A stretch of DNA of 64,000 bases from Bacillota bacterium. GTDB lineage: Bacteria > Bacillota > Bacilli > Paenibacillales > NBRC-103111. Position numbers and translations under genes: made by a program. The stretch lies in the NCBI GenBank assembly GCA_023388055.1, contig JAEWGW010000044.1, positions 62,001-126,000 on the forward strand, read 5' to 3'. Positions 44,877-53,972 of this stretch are shown here, piece after piece (within the stretch, counting starts at the first letter, position 1; every line of letters starts with the position of its first letter). The notes beneath the pieces were generated by a model. It made no database searches and was not told the DNA's origin. It saw nothing but the letters and a program-made list of their open reading frames with translations.

Positions 44877-45047
44877 ATGAAGGTTATCCACAGCCACACC
44901 TCCTTTTGGGAGCGGCATAAACCATGCTTCGTGCCCGCAAGTCGTCTTCGTATGAGTGCGTGAATCGAAGCAGGGAGCGGTAGAGATGAGCTGATCCCCT
45001 AAGCGCGGCTACTCGGACCACGAGCGCCTTGTTAGGGGATTTTTTTA
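44877..45047 (+). promoter_or_regulatory. Structured leader RNA with terminator upstream of metK
   Basis: tgcttcg (44925-44931) pairs with cgaagca (44966-44972). The 8-mer gggagcgg occurs twice (44908-44915, 44973-44980). A perfect 9-bp stem atcccctaa / ttaggggat (44994-45002, 45032-45040), with an inner gcgc/gcgc, is followed by seven T. The gggag at 44973-44977 could compete for the atcccc arm and act as an antiterminator. The SAM-I (S-box) core and the T-box sequence were looked for and not seen. An attenuated cis-regulatory RNA is the best reading. Confidence 0.6.
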
Positions 45048-45096
45048 TCATGTGGCGGGATGCAATATGATTATTATTAGGGAGGTCGAGAATGAA

Positions 45097-46299
45097 ATGA
45101 CGACTTCAAGGCATTTATTCACGTCGGAGTCCGTGACAGAAGGACATCCGGACAAAATATGTGACCAAATATCCGATTCGGTGCTGGACGCTTTTTTGGC
45201 TGCCGACCCCAATGCGCGGGTAGCCTGTGAGGTTTCTGTTGCTACCGGCCTTGTGCTGATTATTGGCGAAATTACCAGCCGCGCGGACTATGTGGACATT
45301 TCGGCCATTGCGCGCAATACAATTAAGGAAATCGGCTACACCCGTGCCAAATTCGGCTTTGATTACCAAACCTGCGCAGTATTGACCTCGCTAAATGAGC
45401 AATCTGCAGACATCGCCATGGGTGTAAATAAGGCGCTGGAAGCCAGAGAAGGTACCATGACTGACGAGGAAATTGAAGCCTTAGGCGCTGGTGACCAAGG
45501 TCTGATGTTCGGCTTTGCTGTTAATGAGACGCCGGAGCTGATGCCCCTTCCTATCTCTCTGTCTCATCAACTGGCCAGAAGGCTGTCTGAAGTGCGCAAG
45601 AATGGCACCCTGCCATACCTGCGTCCGGATGGCAAAACCCAAGTGACTGTGGAATATGAAAACGATAAACCCGTCCGGGTTGATGCCATTGTTGTATCCA
45701 CCCAACATGCAGAGGCTATCACTCTCGAGCAAATACAACGGGATATTAAGGAGCATGTCATTAAGCCTGTTGTACCGGAGCAATTCCTGGATGAAGCGAC
45801 GAAGTTCTTCATTAACCCGACCGGACGTTTTGTCATTGGCGGACCCCAAGGCGATGCCGGCTTAACCGGACGGAAGATCATTGTAGATACATATGGCGGA
45901 TACGCACGCCACGGCGGCGGTGCGTTCTCCGGCAAGGATCCCACCAAGGTGGACCGTTCCGCAGCTTACGCGGCACGTTACGTGGCTAAAAACATTGTTG
46001 CAGCCGGTTTGGCTGAAAAGGTCGAAATTCAGTTGGCTTATGCAATCGGTGTTGCCCGCCCTGTTTCCGTTAGTGTAGATACTTATGGAACCGGTAAGGT
46101 CAGCAACGAAAAGCTGGTTGAACTGATTTATAAGAACTTCGATTTGCGTCCGGCTGGTATTATTAAGGAGCTGGGTCTGCGCCAGCCGATTTACCGCCAG
46201 ACAGCGGCATACGGCCATTTCGGCCGTACGGATGTGGATCTGCCTTGGGAACGCACAGATAAGGCTGAGCTGCTCCGCAAAGAGGCTTTGGGCCAATAA
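45097..46299 (+). CDS. metK: S-adenosylmethionine synthetase
   Basis: Cytoplasmic enzyme making S-adenosylmethionine from methionine and ATP. The 400-residue product begins [20 protein letters not shown]. It has the methionine/ATP motif [12 protein letters not shown], the phosphate loop [20 protein letters not shown] and [16 protein letters not shown], and is of standard length. An upstream in-frame extension exists. GGGAGGTCGAG about 11 bases before ATG 45097 and homology decide the start. It is preceded by its own promoter and a structured leader ending in a terminator, so its expression is probably controlled by readthrough. Confidence 0.97.
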   Translation: MTTSRHLFTSESVTEGHPDKICDQISDSVLDAFLAADPNARVACEVSVATGLVLIIGEITSRADYVDISAIARNTIKEIGYTRAKFGFDYQTCAVLTSLNEQSADIAMGVNKALEAREGTMTDEEIEALGAGDQGLMFGFAVNETPELMPLPISLSHQLARRLSEVRKNGTLPYLRPDGKTQVTVEYENDKPVRVDAIVVSTQHAEAITLEQIQRDIKEHVIKPVVPEQFLDEATKFFINPTGRFVIGGPQGDAGLTGRKIIVDTYGGYARHGGGAFSGKDPTKVDRSAAYAARYVAKNIVAAGLAEKVEIQLAYAIGVARPVSVSVDTYGTGKVSNEKLVELIYKNFDLRPAGIIKELGLRQPIYRQTAAYGHFGRTDVDLPWERTDKAELLRKEALGQ

Positions 46300-46327
46300 G
46301 CACGAGTTACGAGTTTCATCCGACAGA

Positions 46328-46360
46328 AGCCGTGGCACATACGCCGCGGCTTTTTCTTTT
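46328..46360 (+). terminator. Intrinsic terminator after metK
   Basis: agccgtggc pairs with gccgcggct (46328-46336, 46343-46351, one wobble pair), then TTTTCTTTT. Confidence 0.88.
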
Positions 46361-46446
46361 TTATAGCGTAACTTTTTGGGGGGTCAAGCGGTCTATAGGT
46401 ATAGAAAACCAAAAAAAGATACAAAACGGAGAGGAGTATTTTCCAC

Positions 46447-49164
46447 GTGCAATACAATACCAACAGGACCAGCACGTTCTTAAAGCCTAACTGGTTGATG
46501 TCCCTTTATGAAAAAGCAAGCCAGGCCGGCGCCTGGATCGGCTGCAGAATTCCCCGGCTGAGCAAAGCTTCATTAGCACTGGCGGTAGCCCTTCCCGTCA
46601 TCTCTTATACCCACGTATCCACAGCGCATGCCGAGTCAAAGCTGCAGTTGCAGGGCGAAGACATTCTCACCTCAGGCGCTATTTTAAAAAATTACATATG
46701 GAGCACCGAACGGAGCGGCAAGTCTGTTTCTGTGCAAGCAAAGGTCATTCAGGTGGACCTGCAAAATCCGTATGTAAAGCTGGATGTCATGACAGGCACC
46801 GGCGGCCAGTTTACCAAAAAGCAAACGGTGCTTGGAATGGCATCGGAAACGGGAGCAGTCGGTGGTGTAAACGGAGATTATTATAACACCCAATATGAGG
46901 GGGTTCCCGTAGGTCCGCAGATTACCAACGGGCAGCTGATGGCGACACCTCCCTATTTGCCGGGCTTCTACACCTTCGGTATTACCAAGGACCGCAAACC
47001 CATGGTGGAGCTGTTCACCTTGGATACAGAATCGAAAATTGTCGCTAAGGATGGGGCTTCCTACACCCTTGGCGGTATCAATAAAACGGCGTATTGGTAC
47101 GAGCCCAGCGGTGTCCACAGCATGATTGACGGGCTCTACATGTATACCAGTGCCTGGGCGCAGATTAGCCGGGCCAACGACGGGGTTACGAGCCCTCTAG
47201 AAGTTCTGGTTCAAAACAATATAGTGAAGGAAATCGTGGAAGGTGTCATCCAACAAATCGCTCCCGCAGACGGATACATTCTGCGTTCCTCAGGCAAAGC
47301 CGCGGATTTTATCCGGGAGCATGTAAAGGTGGGAGACCCGGTTCGTGCGGAATACAATGTGTATCCGGCAGACCGTTCGATCCAGGTGGATTATAAGCAG
47401 TTCCAGATGATGATCGGCGGCCATACCATTCTGGTGGATGAAGGGAAGCCTTCGTATTTCTCACGCAGCATTAACGATGTAAGCGGCTATGCCGCCAGAT
47501 CCCGGACAGCCGTAGGATATTCCCAGGATCAGCGGTATGTGTATCTGGTGACAGCAGACCTGAGTGGAGAGAGCAAGGGGGTTACGATTCCGGAGCTGCA
47601 GCAGCTGATGATTCAGATCGGTGTGTGGAAGGGGATGAATCTGGACGGAGGCGGCTCCACCCAGATGGTGGCACGTCCTTTGGGCGAAGCCGGACTGCAA
47701 GTGGCAAACAGCCTGGAGACCGGCTCCCAGCGAAAGGTGGTCAACGGTCTTGGCGTGTATTCTCTGGCGCCTAAGGGCCAGGTCAAGGGGCTAAAGGTTG
47801 AAGGCCCTGAGGTCCTGCTGGTAGGCGAAAAGGCAACGTATACCCTGAAGGGGTACGATGAATTCTACAACCCTGTGGCCTCCGGGGAGATCAAGCCCCA
47901 ATGGAGCGTCACACCGGAGCTTGTACAAAGCGCCGATAATACCTTTACAGCTACCAGAAAGGGAACCGCAACCTTAACCGTTCAGGCGGATCAAGCAAAG
48001 GAGAGCCGCCAAATCCAGGTGGTAGGGAGCGAGGAGCTGACCAGCTTGAAGGTGACCGCCAATCCACCGGTGATGCGCGCAGGCGAGACGGTAGCCCTGA
48101 AGGTGACGGCCACTACAAAATCCGGAGCGACACGGACGCTGGCCCCCTCCCTGCTGACGTGGGAGCTGAGAGGCTTCCAAGGAACCGTAACGGATGAAGG
48201 GCTGAAGGTACAGCAGCTTCAGGACCCTCAAGGCGGTCTGCTGATCGGCACATATGACGGCTACAAAACCATGACCGCTCTTTCCGTGGGAGAAACCAAG
48301 ATTTTTGCCGATTTTGAAAAGCTGACTTATCCTCTATCCTTCGAATCTACGGATGGCGTAACCGGTGTGGCCAAGCTGTCTGCCAAGCAATCTTATCAGA
48401 ACGGATATTTCGGACATCTGGAGTATGATTTCACCAAAGGCAGCGGCACTAAGGCGGCATACGCCGTGTTAGCCAACAAAACAGCGGCTGTACCGGGAAA
48501 GCCCCAGGCGATTCAACTGGAGGTAAACGGTGATGAAAGCCTCAACTGGCTCCGTGCCGAATTTATTGATGGCGATGGAGACATTAATCGGGTGGATTTG
48601 GCTAAGAATATCAATTGGAAGGGCTGGAAAACCATCACCGCTGATTTGACCAGCCATCACATGACCTATCCGGTTACCCTGACTCGCATTTATGTGGCCA
48701 GTGTAGAGGATGGCCAGGATGAGCGCAATCTGACTGGAGCTATTGAGTTTGATACGATCCGTTTCCAATATAAGAATGCAGCCGCTCCGCTTCCCCGCAA
48801 TCAGGTTAGCCTGACTATCAATAAGCGTGCCGTGAAGGTAAACGGGCAAGGCCAAACCATCGACCAGGAGCCGTATATCGTGGACGGCAATACACTGGTG
48901 CCCTTGCGTTTTGTAACAGAGGCTCTTGGGGGTGCGGTGGAATGGGACGGCACACAAAACAAGGTGACCATTATCCGCGGGCAAAATATGATGGTGTTCC
49001 AACTGGGCCAAAAGGATTACCTGGCGGATGGAGCGCGGAAAACGGCGGAGGTAGCCGCTGAATTGAAGAATGAGCGGACTATGGTCCCGCTCCGAGTACT
49101 GACTGAGTACCTGGGTTGGAAGGTCACTTGGGATGAAAAGACCCGAACAATCGTACTGGAGTAA
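46447..49164 (+). CDS. Secreted phosphodiester glycosidase with copper-amine-oxidase-like C-terminal domain
   Basis: A 905-residue exported protein. The N-terminus is long and basic before a hydrophobic segment (about 40-60), giving an unusually long signal peptide that ends near STAHA. The NAGPA-type phosphodiester glycosidase domain spans about 95-440: GGVNGDYYNTQYEGVPVGPQ, AARSRTAVGYSQD, then MNLDGGGSTQMV and VVNGLGVYS. Ig-like (Big) modules follow (about 445-535 and onward), then a beta domain. The last 115 residues are a copper amine oxidase N-domain (DGNTLVPLRFVTEALGGAVE, TMVPLRVLTEYLGWKVTWD), common as a wall-binding or stalk module in Paenibacillus. The start is GTG 46447 behind GAGAGGAG. 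Likely substrates are glycan phosphodiesters of wall polymers. Confidence 0.87.
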   Translation: MQYNTNRTSTFLKPNWLMSLYEKASQAGAWIGCRIPRLSKASLALAVALPVISYTHVSTAHAESKLQLQGEDILTSGAILKNYIWSTERSGKSVSVQAKVIQVDLQNPYVKLDVMTGTGGQFTKKQTVLGMASETGAVGGVNGDYYNTQYEGVPVGPQITNGQLMATPPYLPGFYTFGITKDRKPMVELFTLDTESKIVAKDGASYTLGGINKTAYWYEPSGVHSMIDGLYMYTSAWAQISRANDGVTSPLEVLVQNNIVKEIVEGVIQQIAPADGYILRSSGKAADFIREHVKVGDPVRAEYNVYPADRSIQVDYKQFQMMIGGHTILVDEGKPSYFSRSINDVSGYAARSRTAVGYSQDQRYVYLVTADLSGESKGVTIPELQQLMIQIGVWKGMNLDGGGSTQMVARPLGEAGLQVANSLETGSQRKVVNGLGVYSLAPKGQVKGLKVEGPEVLLVGEKATYTLKGYDEFYNPVASGEIKPQWSVTPELVQSADNTFTATRKGTATLTVQADQAKESRQIQVVGSEELTSLKVTANPPVMRAGETVALKVTATTKSGATRTLAPSLLTWELRGFQGTVTDEGLKVQQLQDPQGGLLIGTYDGYKTMTALSVGETKIFADFEKLTYPLSFESTDGVTGVAKLSAKQSYQNGYFGHLEYDFTKGSGTKAAYAVLANKTAAVPGKPQAIQLEVNGDESLNWLRAEFIDGDGDINRVDLAKNINWKGWKTITADLTSHHMTYPVTLTRIYVASVEDGQDERNLTGAIEFDTIRFQYKNAAAPLPRNQVSLTINKRAVKVNGQGQTIDQEPYIVDGNTLVPLRFVTEALGGAVEWDGTQNKVTIIRGQNMMVFQLGQKDYLADGARKTAEVAAELKNERTMVPLRVLTEYLGWKVTWDEKTRTIVLE

Positions 49165-49264
49165 TGAAAATAGTTCTTCAATATCACTAAAAAAGTGGCG
49201 AATTATGATACTATAAAGAAATAGATGTAACTTTATTCGCTTACAAAGAAGGAGAACGGTCCGC

Positions 49265-50428
49265 TTGCAGCAGGTAGATGCCATTGATCGCGTTATAAAA
49301 AATGCCATAACCGTCATGGAAGACAGCAAGTACCAAATCTATGAAATCTGTGAGAGTGCCCGGGCCGAACGCGAATCCCTCAATAAAGAGCTTCAGTCCG
49401 TATTGGCGGATGTATCCGGCACGATCGATCAAGTGGACAAGCTGGAGCTGTCTTATAAACGTGCGAGAGTCCGGCTTACAGAGGTGAGCCGGGATTTTCA
49501 GAAGTTTACGGAAAATGACATCCGGATTTCGTATGAAGCCGCCACCAGCATGCAGCTTCAGCTGACCCTGGCTAGGGAAAAGGAAAATTATCTGAAGCAA
49601 AAGCGGGATGAACTGCAAAAACGGATCAAAAATGTCGATAAGCAAGTGGAGAGGGCGGAATCTTTGGTCTCCCAGATGAATGTAGTGCTGGAGTACCTGA
49701 CCGGTGATTTGAATCAGGTGACCCGGATTCTGGAATCCGCCAAAAACCGCCAGCTCCTGGGCTTGAAGATTATTTTGGCCCAAGAGGATGAGCGCAAGCG
49801 TATTGCCCGGGAAATTCATGATGGATTGGCACAGACCATGGCCAATGTGGTTCTGCGTACGGAGATTACCGAACGGATGCTGAACCGTCAGGAGATCGAC
49901 TCCGTCAAGGAGGAGCTTCGAGATCTGAAGGGCCAGCTGCGCAGTGGTTTGGAGGAGGTACGCAAGATTATTTTTAACCTGAGGCCTATGGCTCTGGATG
50001 ATCTGGGGTTGGTTCCGACTCTGCGCAAGTTTATTCAGGACTATGAGGATAAGACCAAAATCCGCACCAAGTTTGAGCTGTACGGCCGTGAATGCCGGCT
50101 GCCTTCAGGAATGGAGGTGGCCATCTACCGGCTGGTCCAGGAGGCCTTCTCCAATGTGTACAAACATGCCAATGCGTCCTATGTGACACTGGATCTGACC
50201 TTCCAGACCAAGATGGTGAAGATCACTGTGCAGGATAACGGCACCGGCTTTGATGTGGGCATTGTAGAAGCAAAGCTGGGCAAGGGCATTAACTTCGGCA
50301 TGATCGGCATGCAGGAGCGGGTGGAGCTTTTGGAGGGGCGGCTGGACATTGATTCACAGCTGGGGGCAGGAACGAAGATTTCCATGCTGATCCCCATCGG
50401 CTCTCCGGAGGACGGAAGATTGGAATAG
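49265..50428 (+). CDS. degS: Two-component sensor histidine kinase DegS
   Basis: Cytoplasmic histidine kinase that phosphorylates DegU to control exoenzymes, competence and motility. The 387-residue product has no membrane segment. A long coiled coil fills about 25-165. The HisKA_3 dimerisation helix has H185 in RKRIAREIHDGLAQTMANVV. The HATPase domain shows VQEAFSNVYKHANASYV, DNGTGFDVG and GMIGMQERVELL. The start is TTG 49265 with AAGGAGA about 10 bases upstream. It is followed after 102 bases by degU, as in B. subtilis. Confidence 0.96.
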   Translation: MQQVDAIDRVIKNAITVMEDSKYQIYEICESARAERESLNKELQSVLADVSGTIDQVDKLELSYKRARVRLTEVSRDFQKFTENDIRISYEAATSMQLQLTLAREKENYLKQKRDELQKRIKNVDKQVERAESLVSQMNVVLEYLTGDLNQVTRILESAKNRQLLGLKIILAQEDERKRIAREIHDGLAQTMANVVLRTEITERMLNRQEIDSVKEELRDLKGQLRSGLEEVRKIIFNLRPMALDDLGLVPTLRKFIQDYEDKTKIRTKFELYGRECRLPSGMEVAIYRLVQEAFSNVYKHANASYVTLDLTFQTKMVKITVQDNGTGFDVGIVEAKLGKGINFGMIGMQERVELLEGRLDIDSQLGAGTKISMLIPIGSPEDGRLE

Positions 50429-50530
50429 GCCCCTCGTGGGCCGTTTCATACAACATATGGGGATGATGTCGGTGACCTGTCTGATGCTCCATATACCAAG
50501 CAAGATGAAATTCAATAAGGAGGCACATGC

Positions 50531-51256
50531 ATGGACAAGGCAACCACTTCTAACCGCAAAATCAAGCTCATCCTGGCAGACGACCATCAGTTGTTTCGGG
50601 AGGGAGTGAAGCGAATCATCAATATGGAAAATGATCTTGAGGTAATCGGTGAATGCGGCGACGGCATCCAGGTGCTGGAGCTGTGCAACGTGCTGCGTCC
50701 GGATATCGTATTGATGGATATCAATATGCCGGTGGAAAATGGCGTGGCCGCTACCGAAAAGCTCCGGGACTTCTTCCCGGAAATCAAGGTCATCATCCTG
50801 TCCATCCATGATGATGAAAGCTATGTATTCGAAACTCTGCGCAAAGGGGCTACGGGATACCTCTTGAAGGACATGGAGGCGGAGGCGCTTTTGAATGCCA
50901 TCCGTTCTGTTGTGGCCGGGCATTCCTATATCCATCCCAAGGTAACGGGAAAGCTGATTAACCAGCTCCGCAGAATGACGTACCTGAATGATGCCGGTGT
51001 GGCCGCGGCGGATGCCGGTGTGCGGGAAGCCGGGGTCAAGTATATACATACTCCCAACAGCCCGTTGACCCGCCGGGAAGCGGAAGTGCTGCGTCTCATG
51101 GCGGAAGGGAAAAGCAATAAGGCAATTGGCGAGATTCTTTACATAAGCGAAAAAACAGTGAAAAATCATGTAAGCAGCATCCTGCAAAAAATGGAAGTGG
51201 ATGACAGGACCCAAGCTGTTATTGTCGCCATTAAGAACGGATGGGTCACGTTGTAG
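50531..51256 (+). CDS. degU: Response regulator DegU
   Basis: NarL/FixJ-type transcription factor and partner of DegS. The 241-residue product has a receiver domain (about 11-130). Its acidic pocket is D17-D18, the phosphoacceptor is D63 in IVLMDINMPVENG, and the lysine lies in GATGYLLKDME. The LuxR-type helix-turn-helix is LTRREAEVLRLMAEGKSNKA then IGEILYISEKTVKNHVSSIL. The linker (about 150-172) is Ala/Val rich and slightly longer than in B. subtilis. AAGGAGG precedes ATG 50531. Confidence 0.97.
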   Translation: MDKATTSNRKIKLILADDHQLFREGVKRIINMENDLEVIGECGDGIQVLELCNVLRPDIVLMDINMPVENGVAATEKLRDFFPEIKVIILSIHDDESYVFETLRKGATGYLLKDMEAEALLNAIRSVVAGHSYIHPKVTGKLINQLRRMTYLNDAGVAAADAGVREAGVKYIHTPNSPLTRREAEVLRLMAEGKSNKAIGEILYISEKTVKNHVSSILQKMEVDDRTQAVIVAIKNGWVTL

Positions 51257-51323
51257 GAACTCTGGGCGCCGCATGCGCATATACTGTTCCAAACAGGAAT
51301 AGTGTTGGCTAATGTGGGACGCC

Positions 51324-51346
51324 GGCTTTTCTTTTATAGAAAAGCC
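51324..51346 (+). repeat. Hairpin just upstream of a ribosome-binding site
   Basis: ggcttttc (51324-51331) and gaaaagcc (51339-51346) pair perfectly. AAAGGAGGG begins two bases later. The placement resembles the hairpins before nuoJ and nuoN, but the sequence is different. Confidence 0.6.
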
Positions 51347-51363
51347 TAAAGGAGGGACTGCCT

Positions 51364-51765
51364 GTGATCTGGGGATTACTCGCGATTTTCGGAGCGTACG
51401 GTTTGGCTGCAGCCATTCTCCATGCGGCCTATGCGATAAAACAGCGGCGCGGCGGAGTGGCAGGCACGACTTTTTTGCTGATTACGCGCAATAATGAGCT
51501 GCAGGTGGAATGGTATCTGCGCTCCCTGTTGTTTGTCTCCAGACTGAGAGGCAGGAAAATTCATATTGCAGTCTCCGATGAAGGGTCAGAGGATGATACC
51601 CTGGCCATTGTCAGGAGGCTGGCAGCCGGGAAAGAAGCCGGCGTGATCCGGATATTGGATTCCAGTGTGGAAGCCTATCTGGCCGAGCATCCGAATGACC
51701 CTATTGTGATTCACCGGATTCCTCACGGGGGAAACGGTGAGGGGTTGGCTGTCTTGTGGGGGTAA
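51364..51765 (+). CDS. Small membrane protein with a truncated glycosyltransferase-like fold
   Basis: A 133-residue protein with one N-terminal transmembrane helix (about 2-25). A short soluble domain follows: GTTFLLITRNNELQVEWYLR, then IHIAVSDEGSEDDTLAIVRR. The pattern resembles the first two strands of a GT2 (GT-A) glycosyltransferase with an SDEGSEDDT loop, but the DxD region and the rest are missing. From memory homologues lie between degU and comFA in other Paenibacillaceae, so it looks like a conserved small protein rather than a fragment; that is inference. GTG 51364 has AAAGGAGGG at a good distance. Function unknown. Confidence 0.75.
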   Translation: MIWGLLAIFGAYGLAAAILHAAYAIKQRRGGVAGTTFLLITRNNELQVEWYLRSLLFVSRLRGRKIHIAVSDEGSEDDTLAIVRRLAAGKEAGVIRILDSSVEAYLAEHPNDPIVIHRIPHGGNGEGLAVLWG

Positions 51766-51887
51766 CCGCTTACAAACCGGCTCCTGTAAGGCAGGCTTAA
51801 GCCTCGCGTGGTTGGGCGTAACTTTATGGAGAAGCACTCCTCTATTTTTAAATGCTTAAATTAGAGGAGAGGCAGGTAAACTTCCCC

Positions 51888-53972
51888 ATGAAAGCTGAAT
51901 TGTACGGGATCCGCAATAACCGGGGTTTTTGGCAATGGAGAGTGACATTGGACTTCGAAACGGATGTGGCCACGCTGCCCGCAATGTTTGGTGCCTGTAG
52001 CGAGGCTGTCCGGTTCAGGCCGGAGGTATCCTTGGGACAAGCAGTTCATCTGGCAGACAAGCTGCAGCGGGAATGTGGCCGCAAGAGTTTACATCCGCCG
52101 GATGTATGGAGGGAAATTGTGAATGGCTGCCGGGAGGCAGGAATGAGCCGGGAGCAGCTTGCCCGGTTCCAAATGGTACGTTGGCCTTTGCATACACAAG
52201 CATCGACAAGCAGTCGCGCTCCGCTCAATGATAGGGTGCTGGATCAGCTGATCCGCATTCTGGCGGGGCGTTCTTTATTGCCGGAGGAGCTTGAGGGCCT
52301 GATGGAGAATGCCGGTTTAGCCGAATGGCAGCCAGACTGGAAACGGTATGTGCAGGCCGGAGTGTGCCAAGGTGCGTTGGAGCTGGCGCCGGGTATGGTC
52401 TGGAACATCCGGAGAAACTGGACGGGGGCTGTCCGCCATACGGTCAAATGCCGCAGATGCGGTACGGAGGGCAACCGGGATGTAGGGGCGGAGCTTACAC
52501 TGCTGTGGAGAATTCCGCAGGCTGTACAACGTTTATTAGGCATTGCCAGTGATATGAAGGAGCCTGCTGCAGCCCGAAAAAGAGTTCTGGCAGCAGTCTC
52601 GCAGGGTACTCCGGGCCATCGCCAAGGGATAAACTGGTCGGCATGTAGGGAATGCGGGGGATTGTGCGCATACTGCGAGGAGTGTCTGACCATGGGACGG
52701 ATCAGGCAGTGCAGTGTATTAATCCGGGGTAAGCCGGTTGTGGAGGAGCGTGGGGATCAGGTTCTGAATGCAGTAAGGCCTGGAGCGGGCGGTTCCTCCA
52801 AGGAGCCGGATTGGGAGCGTTGGGGGCTAAGCCCTGCACAAAGGGAGGCTGCTGGAGCGGGTGTACATTTTCTCCGGACCACGATGGTTGAGGGGAAAGC
52901 GCTATCCGACCAATCGGGGCAGTCTGAGCGATCCAGACAATCCCCCAAGCCGCAATCCTTACCCCGGTTCCTGATCTGGGCGGTGACGGGTGCGGGGAAG
53001 ACGGAAATGATATTCCCCATGATCGAGCATGAACTGGCGCATCACCGTTTGGTGTTGATTGCTACCCCTCGCAAGGATGTGGTTCTGGAGCTGGCCCCCC
53101 GGTTAAGAAAGGCTTTCCCGGAGTGCTCCGTGGTTTCGTTATACGGCGGCAGCGAGGAACGCTGGAGCAGGGGAAAGGTGACGTTGGCCACTACGCATCA
53201 GTTGATGCGGTTTTATCAGGCCTTCGATCTGGTGATTATCGATGAGCTAGATGCGTATCCCTATCACAATAATCCCATGCTTATCCACGCGGCAGAGGAG
53301 GTTTGTAAGCGGTCGGGCAGGTACGTGCTGTTGTCCGCCACCCCGCCTGCTGCCATGCAAAAGGATGCTGCCCGGGGAACCCTCCCCAATGTCCGGGTTC
53401 CAGTGCGGTACCACCGCCACCCGTTGCCCATACCACACCGTCTGGTTCTTCCACAGGTAGATCAAGTGCTGAAGCGGGGACATATTCCCGGGAAGCTGAA
53501 GGAGGCTTTGGCTGACTCCCTGCGGCGGGGAGCGCAGGTGTTTGTGTTTGTCCCCCGGATTGCTTGGGTGGAGCCGCTGGTACGCCTTTTAGGCAGGACA
53601 TTTCCGGATTATGCGGTAAAAGGCACCTCCTCCAAGGACGAGCACCGCCGGGATTCCGTTCAAGGCTTCCGGGACCGGGCATTTTCTCTGCTGGTGACCA
53701 CGACCATTCTGGAGCGGGGGGTAACGGTTCCGAAATCCGATGTGTTTATTTTGGGCGCGGATGCCGCTTTGTTTGATGAGGCCTCATTGGTCCAGATGGC
53801 GGGAAGAGCGGGGCGAAGCAAGGATGATCCGGCAGGCAGGGTGTTTTTTGGGTCCAAGGAGTGGACGGCTTCCCAGTTGCGGGCTATCGGGCAAATCCGG
53901 CACATGAACCGACTAGCGGCAAGTAAGGGATATCTGCTGGAGAGAAGCGGCGCAGGGGGTTCCAATTTATGA
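51888..53972 (+). CDS. comFA: Late competence protein ComFA, DNA helicase/translocase
   Basis: DEAD-box-like ATPase that helps pull single-stranded DNA through the competence channel. The 694-residue product is longer than B. subtilis ComFA (about 460); the extra length is an N-terminal region (about 1-180). A zinc-binding cysteine cluster follows (C188, C191, C253, C256, C260, C263, C266, C275). The motor has Walker A AVTGAGKTEMIF (K371), Walker B VIIDELDAYP (about 449-458), LSATPPAAMQ, and the helicase motif VI-like MAGRAGRSKDDPAGRV. ATG 51852 is an alternative start without a near ribosome site. The stop overlaps comFC by 4 bases. Confidence 0.92.
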   Translation: MKAELYGIRNNRGFWQWRVTLDFETDVATLPAMFGACSEAVRFRPEVSLGQAVHLADKLQRECGRKSLHPPDVWREIVNGCREAGMSREQLARFQMVRWPLHTQASTSSRAPLNDRVLDQLIRILAGRSLLPEELEGLMENAGLAEWQPDWKRYVQAGVCQGALELAPGMVWNIRRNWTGAVRHTVKCRRCGTEGNRDVGAELTLLWRIPQAVQRLLGIASDMKEPAAARKRVLAAVSQGTPGHRQGINWSACRECGGLCAYCEECLTMGRIRQCSVLIRGKPVVEERGDQVLNAVRPGAGGSSKEPDWERWGLSPAQREAAGAGVHFLRTTMVEGKALSDQSGQSERSRQSPKPQSLPRFLIWAVTGAGKTEMIFPMIEHELAHHRLVLIATPRKDVVLELAPRLRKAFPECSVVSLYGGSEERWSRGKVTLATTHQLMRFYQAFDLVIIDELDAYPYHNNPMLIHAAEEVCKRSGRYVLLSATPPAAMQKDAARGTLPNVRVPVRYHRHPLPIPHRLVLPQVDQVLKRGHIPGKLKEALADSLRRGAQVFVFVPRIAWVEPLVRLLGRTFPDYAVKGTSSKDEHRRDSVQGFRDRAFSLLVTTTILERGVTVPKSDVFILGADAALFDEASLVQMAGRAGRSKDDPAGRVFFGSKEWTASQLRAIGQIRHMNRLAASKGYLLERSGAGGSNL

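Noticed and set aside
44877..45047. SAM-I riboswitch or T-box upstream of metK
   Set aside because: Expected by analogy, but neither the S-box core nor the T-box AGGGTGG sequence is present, so it is listed only as an unidentified structured leader.
51364..51765. Pseudogene remnant of a glycosyltransferase
   Set aside because: Strong ribosome site, intact frame and remembered conservation of a short form in relatives favour a real small gene, though the remnant idea is kept as a test.
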